Shown here in pieces: positions 19,001-24,800 of a stretch of 64,000 nucleotides of DNA. Every line of letters starts with the position of its first letter. The stretch's first letter is position 1. The notes beneath the pieces were generated by a model. It was given only the letters and a program-made list of their open reading frames with translations, was not told the DNA's origin and made no database searches. This DNA comes from Nocardia asteroides (GTDB taxonomy: Bacteria > Actinomycetota > Actinomycetes > Mycobacteriales > Mycobacteriaceae), in assembly GCF_021183625.1 (NCBI RefSeq), contig NZ_CP089214.1, forward strand, positions 5,580,001-5,644,000. Direction: 5' to 3'. Both the position numbers and the translations under genes were made by a program.

Positions 19001-21669
19001 CGTCGGTGCCGACGATCTCGGTCTGGGACGACTCCAGCGACGACGACGACGCCGTCGCCTCGAACGCCGACGAGTCCGCTGACCCCGATGCCGAGTCCGA
19101 GGACGAGGACGTCGCGGCCGAGCTCTCCGACGAGGTCGTGCTCACCCCGCCGTCGGCCGACGCCTTCCCCGGGCGGTACGCGCCCGTCGACCCCGCGCAC
19201 CGCGCCGAGCTGGAGGCGGATATGCGGGTCGACGACGGCTTCGCGGCAGGCGCTGATCCGCGCAGCTACCCGCCGGGCAGACCCGCCTACGGCAGCCGGA
19301 TGAACGGAGCGCAGGCCGGGCCGGTGCGCAACCACGCGGCGGTGACGGCGGCGCTGCTCTCCACCTTCGCCGGTCGGCCGGACGTGGCGGGCGCGCTGCT
19401 CGACGTCTCGCCGGTGCACCCGGGCCGGGGCGATACGGGGGTCATGGAGCAGTTCCTCGGGACCCGCCGGATCGCCGGGGCGATCCCCGCCGGCGGCGAC
19501 CCGGTGCACGCCTTGCGGACGGTGGCCGACGCGGTCGCCCCGGGCGGCATGGCCTCCGTCGAGGTCACCACCGCCGACGGGCGCTCGCACACCTTCGGCG
19601 TCGTGCACCCGCTGCGCGGCCCGGCCCCGCTGTGGTTCGACCCGGAGACCGGGGTGTTCTCGACGGAGCCGCCCGCGGTCGCCGCGGCGACCACCGCCCT
19701 GTCCTACATCCCGTCCTCGATCGAGCAGGTGCGGGCGGCGGCCCGGCGCCGGGCGGCGCTGCTGGACCGGGTGCCGCCCGGCACTCCGCACACCGACCCG
19801 GCGGTCATCGGCGCGCTGGTCAGGTACCGCGGGTCCGGCGCCGGGCGGCGCACCCTGGATCCGTACGACGCGCTGGTCGCCACCGGCTCCAGCTACCTGG
19901 GGCACCCGCGGTTGGCGGTCCCGGGCGTGGACGCCGACGTGGACGACGGGCTCGACCGCGATGCCGCGGCACTCGAGCTGCCGCGGCAGGAGCTGGAGCA
20001 GTGGTTCGGCGCCCCGCTGGAGCTGATCGATGGGCTGGACGGCACCGACGCGCGGACCGCGGAGATCGAGCGCGAGCTGCGGGCGCGGCCGCTCGGCTCG
20101 ATCGCCGTCGCCGAGGTGCTCGGCCCCGGCGATCCGGCGCCGAGCCTGCTGCTCGTGCTCGGCCCCACCGTGCCCGGCGCTCCGATCACCTGGTGGAACA
20201 CCATGCTCGGCGCGCCCTACGCCCAGCGCCCCACCGAAGCGCTGGAACTGCCCGCGGACGCCACGGTATGGACGGCGTACACCACCGAGGCGGAGCTGAT
20301 GCGGCGGATGGCCGCCGCGGGCCCCGATCGCGCACCCGCCAGGGTGGGGGCGGCGCCCCGGCAGCCGGACTCACACCTCGGCGCGGAGGCCCCGCCGTTC
20401 CTCGCCGCCGACCCGGAGCCGGAGGTGGACGAGGCGCTGCGCGATTTCCGCGCCGTGTTCGAGCGGCGGGACACCGAGCAGTCGGCGGCGAATCTCCCGC
20501 CGCGATCGCTCACGATATCCCCGCTGAACACGCCGCTCTCCGGCCCCCTTCCCCCGCTCTTGCGGCCGATCTCGGCGATGTCCGAGGACGAGCTTCCACT
20601 CGGTGCCGCCGAACTCCCGGAGCGTCCGGTGTCGCCCCTCGTGGACGAGGAGGTGCCGCAGCGTCCGGTTTCGCCCCTCGTGGACGAGGAGATGCCGGAG
20701 CGTCCGGTTTCGCCCCTCGGCGGTGACGCAACGCCGGTGCTCGGCGCGCGCCCGCCTGCGGATTTCACTCCGGACGAGCAGGAGACGCTGATTCCGGCGC
20801 CGGACGATACGGACACCGGCGGCGCGCCAACCACCCTTGGCGCCCCAACCACCCTGGGCGCGCCGACCGATCCGGATGCGCCGACCGGCCCGGATGCGCC
20901 GACCGCTCCAGACGCGCCCACCGATCCGGAACCGGTGCCGGACGGCGAGTCCGATCAGGACGACTCCGCTTCCGAGGCGCCATCCGATGACCGCGGACCG
21001 CGACTGCTGCGACCGGGCCGCGCCCGCCCGCAACGGATCTGGCCGGAGGAGTGGGAGCACTTTCCGGAGTTCCACGCACCGGACGGCCCGCCCATCGATT
21101 GGCTGCCGGGCGACGAGCCCCCCGCCGCCGAGGACACCGCGCCGCCGGTCGCCCCGGCCCTGCCACCACCACCGCTGCCCGGGGAGCCGACGCGGCGATC
21201 CGCACGCATACTCCTCCCCGAGGAGCCGACGCTGCGTTCCGAGCACAGACTGCTCCAGGAGCCGCCCGAGGAGCAGGCGCGGCTGTCCGCCCGGGGCGCC
21301 GTGCACACCCCCGCCCCCCGTGGCGCGACCACCACCCCGAACGACGCCGACCCCGCGGCCGCGCCGGACCACCCCGACGAGGCCACGGTCGCGCACGAGG
21401 CCGAACTCTCGGCCGCGATCGAGCGCATGGCCGGAACCGGGCGCATGGACGGAGCCGAGCCCACGGAGGGGATCGAGCCCACGGATGGGGCCGAGCTCAC
21501 CGAGGGGGCCGAGCCCACGGAGGGGACCGAGCCCACCGAGGGGCCCCACCTCGGAATCGCCTTCCGCACCGCCCTCAGGGATGACGCCGAGACCCCGCTC
21601 CTCCGCACCGACGACCCGGAACTACCCGACGTCGACATCCCCTTCACCCTGGGCACTCTCGACAGCTGA
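7066..21669 (+). CDS. Giant ESX-associated protein with tandem papain-fold (Tox-PL, glutamine-deamidase-like) modules
   Basis: 4,867 residues; the start is set by homology to the paralogue at 21798 (MSLxLP.EL.W.GW.AGA.WP). Residues 1-340: helical ESX/WXG100-like N-terminal domain of actinobacterial polymorphic toxins (CpnT-type), with one membrane-like helix KITIIVTLCWLVIELAMAW and a Gly/Ala-rich second half. Residues ~340-960: disordered, Q/E/P-rich. Residues ~960-4420: about 14 modules of the papain-fold toxin 1 type. Five keep NC...(S/A/G/D)H...WxDxQ (Cys codons 11461, 12403, 15481, 16234, 17842); nine have lost them. Residues ~4420-4867: disordered repeats, ending DVDIPFTLGTLDS. By family knowledge an intact unit would deamidate Gln side chains of a target protein. 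Secretion by a type VII system is inferred from the N-terminus and the neighbours. Confidence 0.85.
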   Translation: MSLELPPELHWIGWIAGAPWPEGDEDAAFAVSAAWAAAADGIEALLPGVDATKRASLAAYRDGVGTEEIATRFDQLRTGDQSLEMLAKHIRSVSDMAFDMGTEIQAQKITIIVTLCWLVIELAMAWLFPPTVAVNQAAALATARAVLAGAERAMVNSIAAIAARLGASASKKYIYKGIRVLPTAKGWGVIGTTAIKGAGEEAFFNGLVQLSQMAAGTRREFDGQEFGLSMLGGAAGEVVGDAASKWLGGKLDDWLGGAGSVWSSGARGAGVGAFGDGIGGIAGSVVATLAAGQSIGEAFTPESIVGGFVQGGLVGGVGGVRGFVPLGVDLGAAGGAEGQDWLGEEKAPPGGGEPEQAGVMPGPAPGFGVNGKSAPGGPQPIDGSQPRTAPVGSTGTGGQSAVFAPTGAPVPGESGRPAAEQAAPRGGVAPERLAGGNPITQQGNVAAASTESAAQPTEGPQRSGVPGEVSETGKPGAEVTGVAEPQPGRVEGEPGDERSGTPEQSDRRASVEGGGQGDRATEAAVPERAETPVRTGDVEQPERTNTTSIEQPDRSETPERVESRDTTGSPVESGEQRERAAAAENRTSEQPGSPVEHRDRTPGDGEQSDIDERPGSFEQGAAPEQPGSTQQDEFAEQPGPVQQDEAVEQPGPVQQDELAEQPGPVQQGEADEQAEPVQQDEVAEQPGPAQQSEVESEVREPDGAEEQRQPGAPGEEPRLGGREPNGLELLEQAAGPVGHGEPIEQVRQPLPAAEVIGGGQPPLRPELLVQQPAPVPHSTQAPGEQLRPEPRPAAPRGTQDGSAAPPQQDRTAAPRGTDSPEPRALRPLQTTVPLAPAPPAAGLPERESTEGEPEPPPASVDPAAALPFPVLPMVQAGVVRERSTRPRRSGTPSIDVGIARTTPATTAVEQPAAAIPGTNGADPGMPAAPATADDLPTAALTPARNPVPPPPRRPVTDPARQQRIEQLMSTDNGEYRVFADPPVAEFSDDNDDVTDAHDDRDERALALLATFHGHPTAPAYLSPGDAGPSALQRAAGWLGGVRHHSGPPATLAAEMQRLHLAIAEAGEGSAALVTLRFPSGRSPGTVEIGGVRVERGTTSFAVVYPLGAEGPVWINPDRGRSYDAPPTHQISDGDSLVTIQADHGPAVLAAATMSPAIAPPAPATPAEPLPDPAADRPAGVYRPVDPAAQDTMAAAMTVNGAPRIGADPRTNPADPSGTPWGRLVNPGGGAARSGNVVDSALSALATFFGLPRTAAALAPGVDSDSIDTVGDGTAPLLRAERWLGCGLMDPGLAGGNRAQQLNAIAAGVRRLGPGAAALVVQAEETGPGRRVRSTAFLMLHPADGTAPVWLNPVTGEVTEQPPPGLRRQRGTLSFIPATREQVLAAATPGAPPPPVPSPAHLRVIGPDGVRPLENPAYQQALEQAMTGPDGRPRAHVDPRSFPSPAAPLRRMINGAGTGMPGRGRNCGEVTACSLATWFGNPQAAHASWAADRQPVRGSAWLVDYLGGRLRQYPDAQPVRDQFAALQRDIALRGPRWAALVLSTETARNQDGSVRVGPDGAALNARAHVRQIVFPENAPRPVWWDAQSFSTSEEVTDSVLDYADGMYYIPVTAAQLAHVATFFPGLASAPAGTAVASPIAPAAGRSKNPFRPGGSTNPFRADSSRRSSDPVGDGGRLSADSAARRRALDGFVQQMLDPAAQRNVPAVPGQVSIPLPSRDELAPVLASIDLPTLTALRDVMRIRGGTYAAYQHPGTYPSPRNPYISYINHPGQQAPGRLTNCVVCTLALLSTFIGLPDVAAPRSSLASVDPGLDGDAIAQRWLGTLLSDARYRWNAAGNRSIRKQYRDLYQKVTDQGPGSFAYVRVRWAVKDGAGNPMTLSDGSPQYNGSHAIALVFPAGATRPVWCDAQSGTFTESLPPQYVANTATLDAAISDANSVRGSAIRRGRLWRALTTAHGIRQSQHPGLPAEPGAEPFGPLVAEHGPGVYTDPVQAAAAMALSFAGIPRMTVPFRVDTAVDAAAVTPAITTPDGLIGLEPLFRSRVQQLGDQWPADFQLGRVTQQLAAAPYGPGSVAIARVGNSVLVGMYPEHPPGSTPIWVEPLSGQVHTGIPSGYGTVPVEYLITTGETLRTTISETMAVSFVAPNPLVSQPVRTAGLPDESGADPGAEPAGGKRGRPDGPGGSPEPKRRRGADPGGDGDPSDPDTDGPEPSDSDPSEPDNESDRFTDAFLTTDESESESDAESTASTESDPDDGQVAPARLSPRRNPVPPPPPLAAEDLDRHRQLTQVVRTADGVLVAANPLTDDRARRAFELVTGEGDTAEPGIDPDDAVYAQLAGFVGHPTTAAAHSSADPARHALVRTAQWLGPPRVLTGDRAELAAHLNRLHRELQLLGPGAAAAVSLRGPGPATPGTVTVNGVEVPRGTVSLAVIVPLGSRRPLWCAPLTREIYRTPPLHLLAAAELVVATPTRHGLRALAAVSDRTPRPARPAPPPGDRALPDVTAGRAERPGLYAEPDIMDQLALEGLMWVDGRPVAGVDPRTNPNDPGNPDAVPWVEWVNPNGTGNDLDTALTTLSTHFGDPQVAAPLAPGMHSDGAESDPNGWDPYIRAETYLDCGFLSAAGAGRDPAQQLAVIQAGVERMPPGSAALVLALTYRDKPDRSGLDVTSRVAVLMHPLPQHRAPGATPGRKTVWFEPATRLTSEQPPAGLLRDENALWFIPATRDQVIAGATPGAVPAPFPAPAASRPLGPGGYRPEPNPEYQLALTRAVTGPNGPTPYFDPDTFPSPAFPAGRLVNGPGMSEPGRTQNCPETVLNGLSTWFGNPAVAAATWHPAVADPNGMHRLAQYFGSRHRRYFDAGTARQHLEAIQRGMARRGPRWATVVFTSTLARDEYGLFRVGPDGKFFSARDHVRQIVFPEGRPAPLWWDTQSNYTSPTVTGTIVDHADSVTFIPVTAAQLAHAATFFDTPVPAAPAESAPVPRVPRLTPAQLEQLPRSASTMPPGVVSSTDLRLLRAQEERLRTPEGYAAHRNPGVYPPWGEPYVRFVNGPGLTGPGGRDNCALCVIALISTSLGKPEIAGRRQYSLLEGGVGQQAGAEQWLGSSRIAAQPPAVSAADALRALEAMVRDAGPGTFVDVEIYWTVLDENRQTKYEDDGITPELGAGHVIALIYPDPALAERFGIPAGMPADRPLWSDPQAGWVAAELPSDIRDRTAAVAIIAADTGTIAEGSAQGQSLRSSLRDRTSGGYLRAMNPETHSSVGGRSYGRRVLLRSGTDTEYHPALVLRAASASFASYPQFAAPIRRRFSPDGAAGIRRSQRDIGAFDALGLVYGQNWRVPAAATVPAQLAEIHAEIAAVGPGAIAAVLVGDDPPTPLLAVYPDEPGRSEPLWWQPLTDTFTASPPALGGPNDRVRYLSGSADGLYDAFLRPHVPTASRPGTPGHPAPQAGLPHRPAASAPLGPGRVEELDGGAEPLRAASASPSHRALAMAGSSQITVDPLAESPPAGPALPPPQPLTTAHPPLSLDEMALITRPSAEAIPGVHGSVDAGALQRLRDRLWLPTGYAAYVNPRRDADGSPGWLTHINEPGPVTAGRFNNCAQTTLAVLSTFIGLPDVAGARFPMDPYDWNLWTDPLAERWLNSPQIDLSTDASGAPRSVPEQFQAVWDAIYDAKPGSFAYVSVTYGIAGPDGTLELEADGTPKRSDISHAIAITYPTNSDYPEWSDGQSGASSPTLSESFIKKVAAVAFYPSDAKRVLEGFQRKRRLRQAISDGTGIRHSVHPGIPLRPGGEAWGPLVAAGPTGPRREFPPMGTALVAATTFAGHPRIAVARLRSMVTAGYLGELDGLSRPTDRPAARRLFRNPPRTLDDRSIPAAQRLDMLRRELESPPFGPGSVAIAVIGEAHHVGLHLVLTYPELPANSTPVWLEPLTGRTMDVLPAAFGDLPVLYLIATGAQLRAAIAELRPFALLQPPGSPAEPRPPSPASSVPTISVWDDSSDDDDAVASNADESADPDAESEDEDVAAELSDEVVLTPPSADAFPGRYAPVDPAHRAELEADMRVDDGFAAGADPRSYPPGRPAYGSRMNGAQAGPVRNHAAVTAALLSTFAGRPDVAGALLDVSPVHPGRGDTGVMEQFLGTRRIAGAIPAGGDPVHALRTVADAVAPGGMASVEVTTADGRSHTFGVVHPLRGPAPLWFDPETGVFSTEPPAVAAATTALSYIPSSIEQVRAAARRRAALLDRVPPGTPHTDPAVIGALVRYRGSGAGRRTLDPYDALVATGSSYLGHPRLAVPGVDADVDDGLDRDAAALELPRQELEQWFGAPLELIDGLDGTDARTAEIERELRARPLGSIAVAEVLGPGDPAPSLLLVLGPTVPGAPITWWNTMLGAPYAQRPTEALELPADATVWTAYTTEAELMRRMAAAGPDRAPARVGAAPRQPDSHLGAEAPPFLAADPEPEVDEALRDFRAVFERRDTEQSAANLPPRSLTISPLNTPLSGPLPPLLRPISAMSEDELPLGAAELPERPVSPLVDEEVPQRPVSPLVDEEMPERPVSPLGGDATPVLGARPPADFTPDEQETLIPAPDDTDTGGAPTTLGAPTTLGAPTDPDAPTGPDAPTAPDAPTDPEPVPDGESDQDDSASEAPSDDRGPRLLRPGRARPQRIWPEEWEHFPEFHAPDGPPIDWLPGDEPPAAEDTAPPVAPALPPPPLPGEPTRRSARILLPEEPTLRSEHRLLQEPPEEQARLSARGAVHTPAPRGATTTPNDADPAAAPDHPDEATVAHEAELSAAIERMAGTGRMDGAEPTEGIEPTDGAELTEGAEPTEGTEPTEGPHLGIAFRTALRDDAETPLLRTDDPELPDVDIPFTLGTLDS
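8935..9150 (+). repeat. 36-bp tandem repeat, six units, in the disordered linker
   Basis: Six in-frame copies of a 12-residue unit of the form EQPGPVQQDExx (variants EQPGSTQQDEFA, EQAEPVQQDEVA, EQPGPAQQSEVE). The unit is acidic and Gln/Pro-rich, so this is a flexible spacer between the ESX-like N-terminal domain and the first papain-fold module. The copies are nearly identical at DNA level, so slippage-driven length variation between strains is likely. Confidence 0.85.
9943..13500 (+). repeat. Papain-fold module block 1 (A-B-C-D-E)
   Basis: Five modules of about 600-700 bases: A ~9943-10530, B ~10606-11235, C ~11272-11935, D ~12208-12955, E ~12960-13500. C and D have a full triad: C has Cys 11461, His 11764, Asp 11815 (RNCGEVTAC, AHVRQIVF, WWDAQS); D has Cys 12403, His 12730, Asp 12781 (TNCVVCTLAL, SHAIALVF, WCDAQSG). 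A, B and E keep the fold pattern (ALxTFxGxP, WLG, GPG, VxxPLG, PVWxxP) but lack Cys and His. Boundaries are approximate. Confidence 0.75.
13579..13632 (+). other. Bipartite nuclear-localisation-like basic motif
   Basis: In the linker between module blocks 1 and 2 of the giant protein, Lys-Arg is followed by a 12-residue spacer and then Lys-Arg-Arg-Arg (KR...KRRR), the classic bipartite nuclear-import pattern. It is followed at once by a strongly acidic Ser/Asp/Glu stretch (13660-13830). The motif may be chance in a low-complexity linker. Nuclear targeting is inference only. Confidence 0.4.
13900..17350 (+). repeat. Papain-fold module block 2 (A'-B'-C'-D'-E'), duplication of block 1
   Basis: The same five-module order recurs about 3.8-4.0 kb downstream: A' ~13900-14500, B' ~14581-15270, C' ~15300-15970, D' ~16010-16790, E' ~16791-17350. 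A' shares PGTVxxxGVxVxRGT with A; B' shares DPRTNPxDP with B; C' repeats GPRWA, HVRQIVFPE and PVTAAQLAH of C. C' and D' keep the triad (Cys 15481, His 15784, Asp 15835; Cys 16234, His 16546, Asp 16636), while A', B' and E' are degenerate. Both blocks begin with an RNPVPPPP motif. This points to one block-level duplication. Confidence 0.75.
17641..20330 (+). repeat. Papain-fold modules 11-14 (D''-E'' plus two diverged units)
   Basis: D'' (~17641-18400) has Cys 17842, His 18169 and Asp 18220 (NNCAQTTLAV, SHAIAITYP, WSDGQSG) and shares FIGLPDVAG with module D. E'' (~18401-18960) resembles E (PFGPGSVAIA, STPxWxEPLxG). After an acidic linker (18961-19140), module 13 (~19141-19770) keeps SHTFGVV and WFDPETG but has His where the Cys should be (RNHAAV), and module 14 (~19780-20330) has lost all three residues. 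Confidence 0.7.
20623..21545 (+). repeat. Low-complexity C-terminal repeats of the giant protein
   Basis: Three successive repeat types: a 39-bp unit RPVSPLVDEExPx (three copies from 20623), a 6-residue unit of the APTTLG/APTDPD type (about 20826-20935), and a 6-residue unit of the EPTEGx type (about 21460-21545). Between them lie Arg/Leu-rich segments with RRSARILLPEEPT. All are in frame and are predicted to be disordered. Confidence 0.75.
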
Positions 21670-21759
21670 TCCCCTGTCGCACTTCGCCTTCGCGTTCCGG
21701 GCACTTCACGTTCACCCTGCCGTGCTCCAATCCGGGAACCCTTCCCGAGGAGGAGAGCA

Positions 21760-21801
21760 ATGCCCCGGCCGATGGCGTCCGACCGAAATCTCGCGCGATG
21801 A
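21760..21801 (+). CDS. 13-codon leader reading frame coupled to the Q-rich ESX protein
   Basis: ATG with a very strong Shine-Dalgarno (GAGGAGGAG, 4-5 bases before); product MPRPMASDRNLAR. Its TGA (21799-21801) overlaps the ATG of the next gene (21798-21800) as ATGA. The main gene has no ribosome site directly upstream of its ATG. Length, basic end (AR; RR in the other copy) and junction match the leader at 7031-7069, although the sequences themselves differ. Confidence 0.6.
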   Translation: MPRPMASDRNLAR

Positions 21802-24800
21802 GCCTCTCCCTGCCGGAGGAGCTGCGCTGGCTGGGCTGGGTCGCCGGCGCCGCCTGGCCCGACGGCATGGAGGACGAGGCGTGGGCCACCTCGAAGGCGT
21901 GGGCGGAGGCGACCGAGGCCATAACGGCGCTGCTGGTCAAGGTGGACGAGGCCAGGCTGGCCACCATGGCGGCCTACCCGCAGGGCTTCGCGGCCGAGGA
22001 GATGGGCAACCGCTACAACGAGATCCGCACCGGCGACCAGTCCCTGGAGGCACTCGCCGAGGCCATGCAGATGGTCTCGGACTGCGCCTTCGACATGGGC
22101 ACCGAACTCCAGGCCACCAAGATCACCATCATCGTGACGCTCTGCTGGCTGGCCGTCGAGATCGCCTGGGCGTGGCTCTTCCCGCCCACCGCGGCCGCGA
22201 ACCAGGGCGCGCTGATCCTCACCACCCGCTCGTTCCTGAAGGTCTTCCAGGACACCGTGCAGAAGACGATCACCAATATCGCGGGCAAGATGGGCGCACC
22301 GGCCGGGGTGAAGCGCCACTTCTTCAAAGAATGGGCGCATCTGCGACCGGTCGCGCCGACCGCGAAGGGCTGGGGCGTCTACGGCGCCCGTGCGCTGGAG
22401 GCCGCGGCCATCGGCGGCGGCATCAACCTCTCGGTGCAGGTCGGCCAGATCGCGGACCACAAGCGCCGCGGCGGGGTGAACGGCAAGGAGCTCGGCTTCT
22501 CCATTCTCGGCAGCGTCGCGGGCGCGCTGCCCGCCCGCGAGTTCGGCCGCGTGCTCGGCAAATACGCCGACGCGGCGGGCAGGAAGTTCTCCGCCAAGGG
22601 CTGGAACGTGGACAACGGCGCCTACCGGACCTTCCGCGGCGCGATGATCGGCTCGATTGCGGACGGGATGGGCGCCGCCGTCGGCAATATGGCTGTCGGT
22701 GGTGTGAATGCCCTGCTCGGCGGTAATTTCGCGGATTCCTTCACCTCCGGTGAGGGCTGGGCGGGCGGCTTCATCCAGGGCGCCCTGGTCGGCGGTGGGC
22801 GCGGTGCCTCCGCATACACCGGCAATATCCCGAGGGTGGACGCGGGGATCACCCCGGGGCAGTACCGCCGGGAGAACTGGCGCGGGTACGCGTGGTGGTT
22901 CGACGAGAGCTGGGGCAGCGGCTACTTCGGGGACAAGAAGCCGCCGAAAACGGATATCGAGCTGAAGCCGGTGAACGGGGGTGGGACGAACAGTCCGGGC
23001 GGTGCCACCGCCCCCGGCGGCGGCAGGCCGGTCGACCCCGCGGGGCTGTCGAGCGCGAACACCTCGCCGTCGAGCCCGAACGCACCGAACTTCGGGGTCA
23101 TCGACGGGTCGAGCACCGGCCGTCCGGTCCCCGGCGGGCCGCACCTCATGAGCGGGGCGCTCAACGGGGGGACGGTGCTGAACGGTGGGCACACGGGGGC
23201 CGACGGAAGCCAAGGGTTCCAGGGGCATCAGGGAAACCAGGGCGGTGGGAACCAGACCTTCCAAGGGAACCAGGGCGGTGGGAACCAGTCCTTTCAAGGG
23301 ACCCAGGGTGTCGACGGGGCCCCGTCCTTTCAGGGCGGCCAGAGCGTTCAGGGGGACCAGACCGTCCAGAGCAGCCAGGGTTTCCAAGGAAGCCAGGGTG
23401 TGGACGGGAACCAGTTTGTGCAAGGCCATCAGGATGGTGCCTTCCAGGACAGCCCGACGCTGGGCGTTCACCAGAGCCCCGAATTCACCCAGGTGGCGCA
23501 GGGCAACCAGGACGGCGCCTACCAGGGTTTGCAGGACAGCCCGACACTCGGCGTCCAGCAGAGCCCCGAATTCACCCAGGTGGCGCAGGGCAACCAGGAC
23601 GGCGCCTATCAGGGGTTCCAGGACAGCCCGACGCTCGGCGTCCAGCACAGCCCCCAGTTCACCCAGGGCAGCGGTGGCCTCGGCAACCAGACAGTTCAGG
23701 GCACCCAGGTGGGCGGCGGCAACCAGGCCGTGCAGCACGGCTCGAGCACTCAAACCAGCGGCCTCGGCAGTCAGTCCAACCAGGGCGGCCTGGGTAGCCA
23801 GTCCAACCAGGGCGGCCTCGGCAACCAGAGCAACCAGAGCGGCTTGAGCAACGAGGGTGGCTTGAGCAACGAGGGCGGCCTCGGCAGCCAGAGCGTAGAC
23901 AGCCCCCTGCACAACCAGAGCCTCGGCAGCCAGAGCGTCGACAGCCCCCTGCACAACCAGAGCTCGGAGAACAACGTCCTCGGCACCGACGGCAACCAGA
24001 GCATCCAGCCCCGGCCGGGCGACCCCGCACAGCACGGCGGCCTCGCCGAGCACACCGGCGGCCCGTTCCGCGGCGACACCACCTCGGTACTCGGCGACAA
24101 TATCCAGGCCGCACCGGCAAACCCGGTGCAGCAGGGCCATAGCGGCGGCGGTGAGCACATCGGCACGCAGCAGTTCCGGGACGGCGACGACGGCACCCCG
24201 GTGCAGCGGAACACCGACAACCGGTCGCTCTACGGCCCGACCGAGACCAATACCCCAGCGAACCGGGACGGCGCCCCGGAGGTGAGCCCCCCGAGCAGCC
24301 CCATCGGCCGGATCGACTACGACAGCGAATCGCCCATCAGCCCGCTGCCCGATGCCCCCGCTCCGCGCTTCCCCGGCACCTCCGAGAGCAACACCGGCTT
24401 CCAGGGCTACGTTGGCCCCACGTACAGCGGCGATCCCACCCCGTCGCAGCAGAATTCCCACGCCCAGGGGAACGCGCCCGCGCCTGCCCCCGAGTCGCCG
24501 GGCAACCGGGCCCGCAGGCTGGGGCTGCCGCGGCTGAACACCGAGATCGACCCGGTGGTCCGGCCGGTCCGGGACCCGATCTCCGATGCCGCCCCGGCGC
24601 GGCCGGGCGCCCCCGCCCCGGTGATCCCGGAGGGCATGTCGGAGTCGGATTTCGTCGCGGGCCCGGTGCATCCGGTCCCCACGGTCGCCCCGGTGATCCC
24701 GCCGGGCATGTCGGAATCGGATTTCGTGGCAGGTCCGCAACCGATCGCGATCGGCAGGCCCGAACAGGGAAATCTGCTCTCCGACGGCTTCCAGCAGCCC

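Noticed and set aside
23445..23962. Regularly spaced repeats that could suggest a CRISPR array
   Set aside because: They are adjacent in-frame coding repeats with periods divisible by 3 and no unique spacers.
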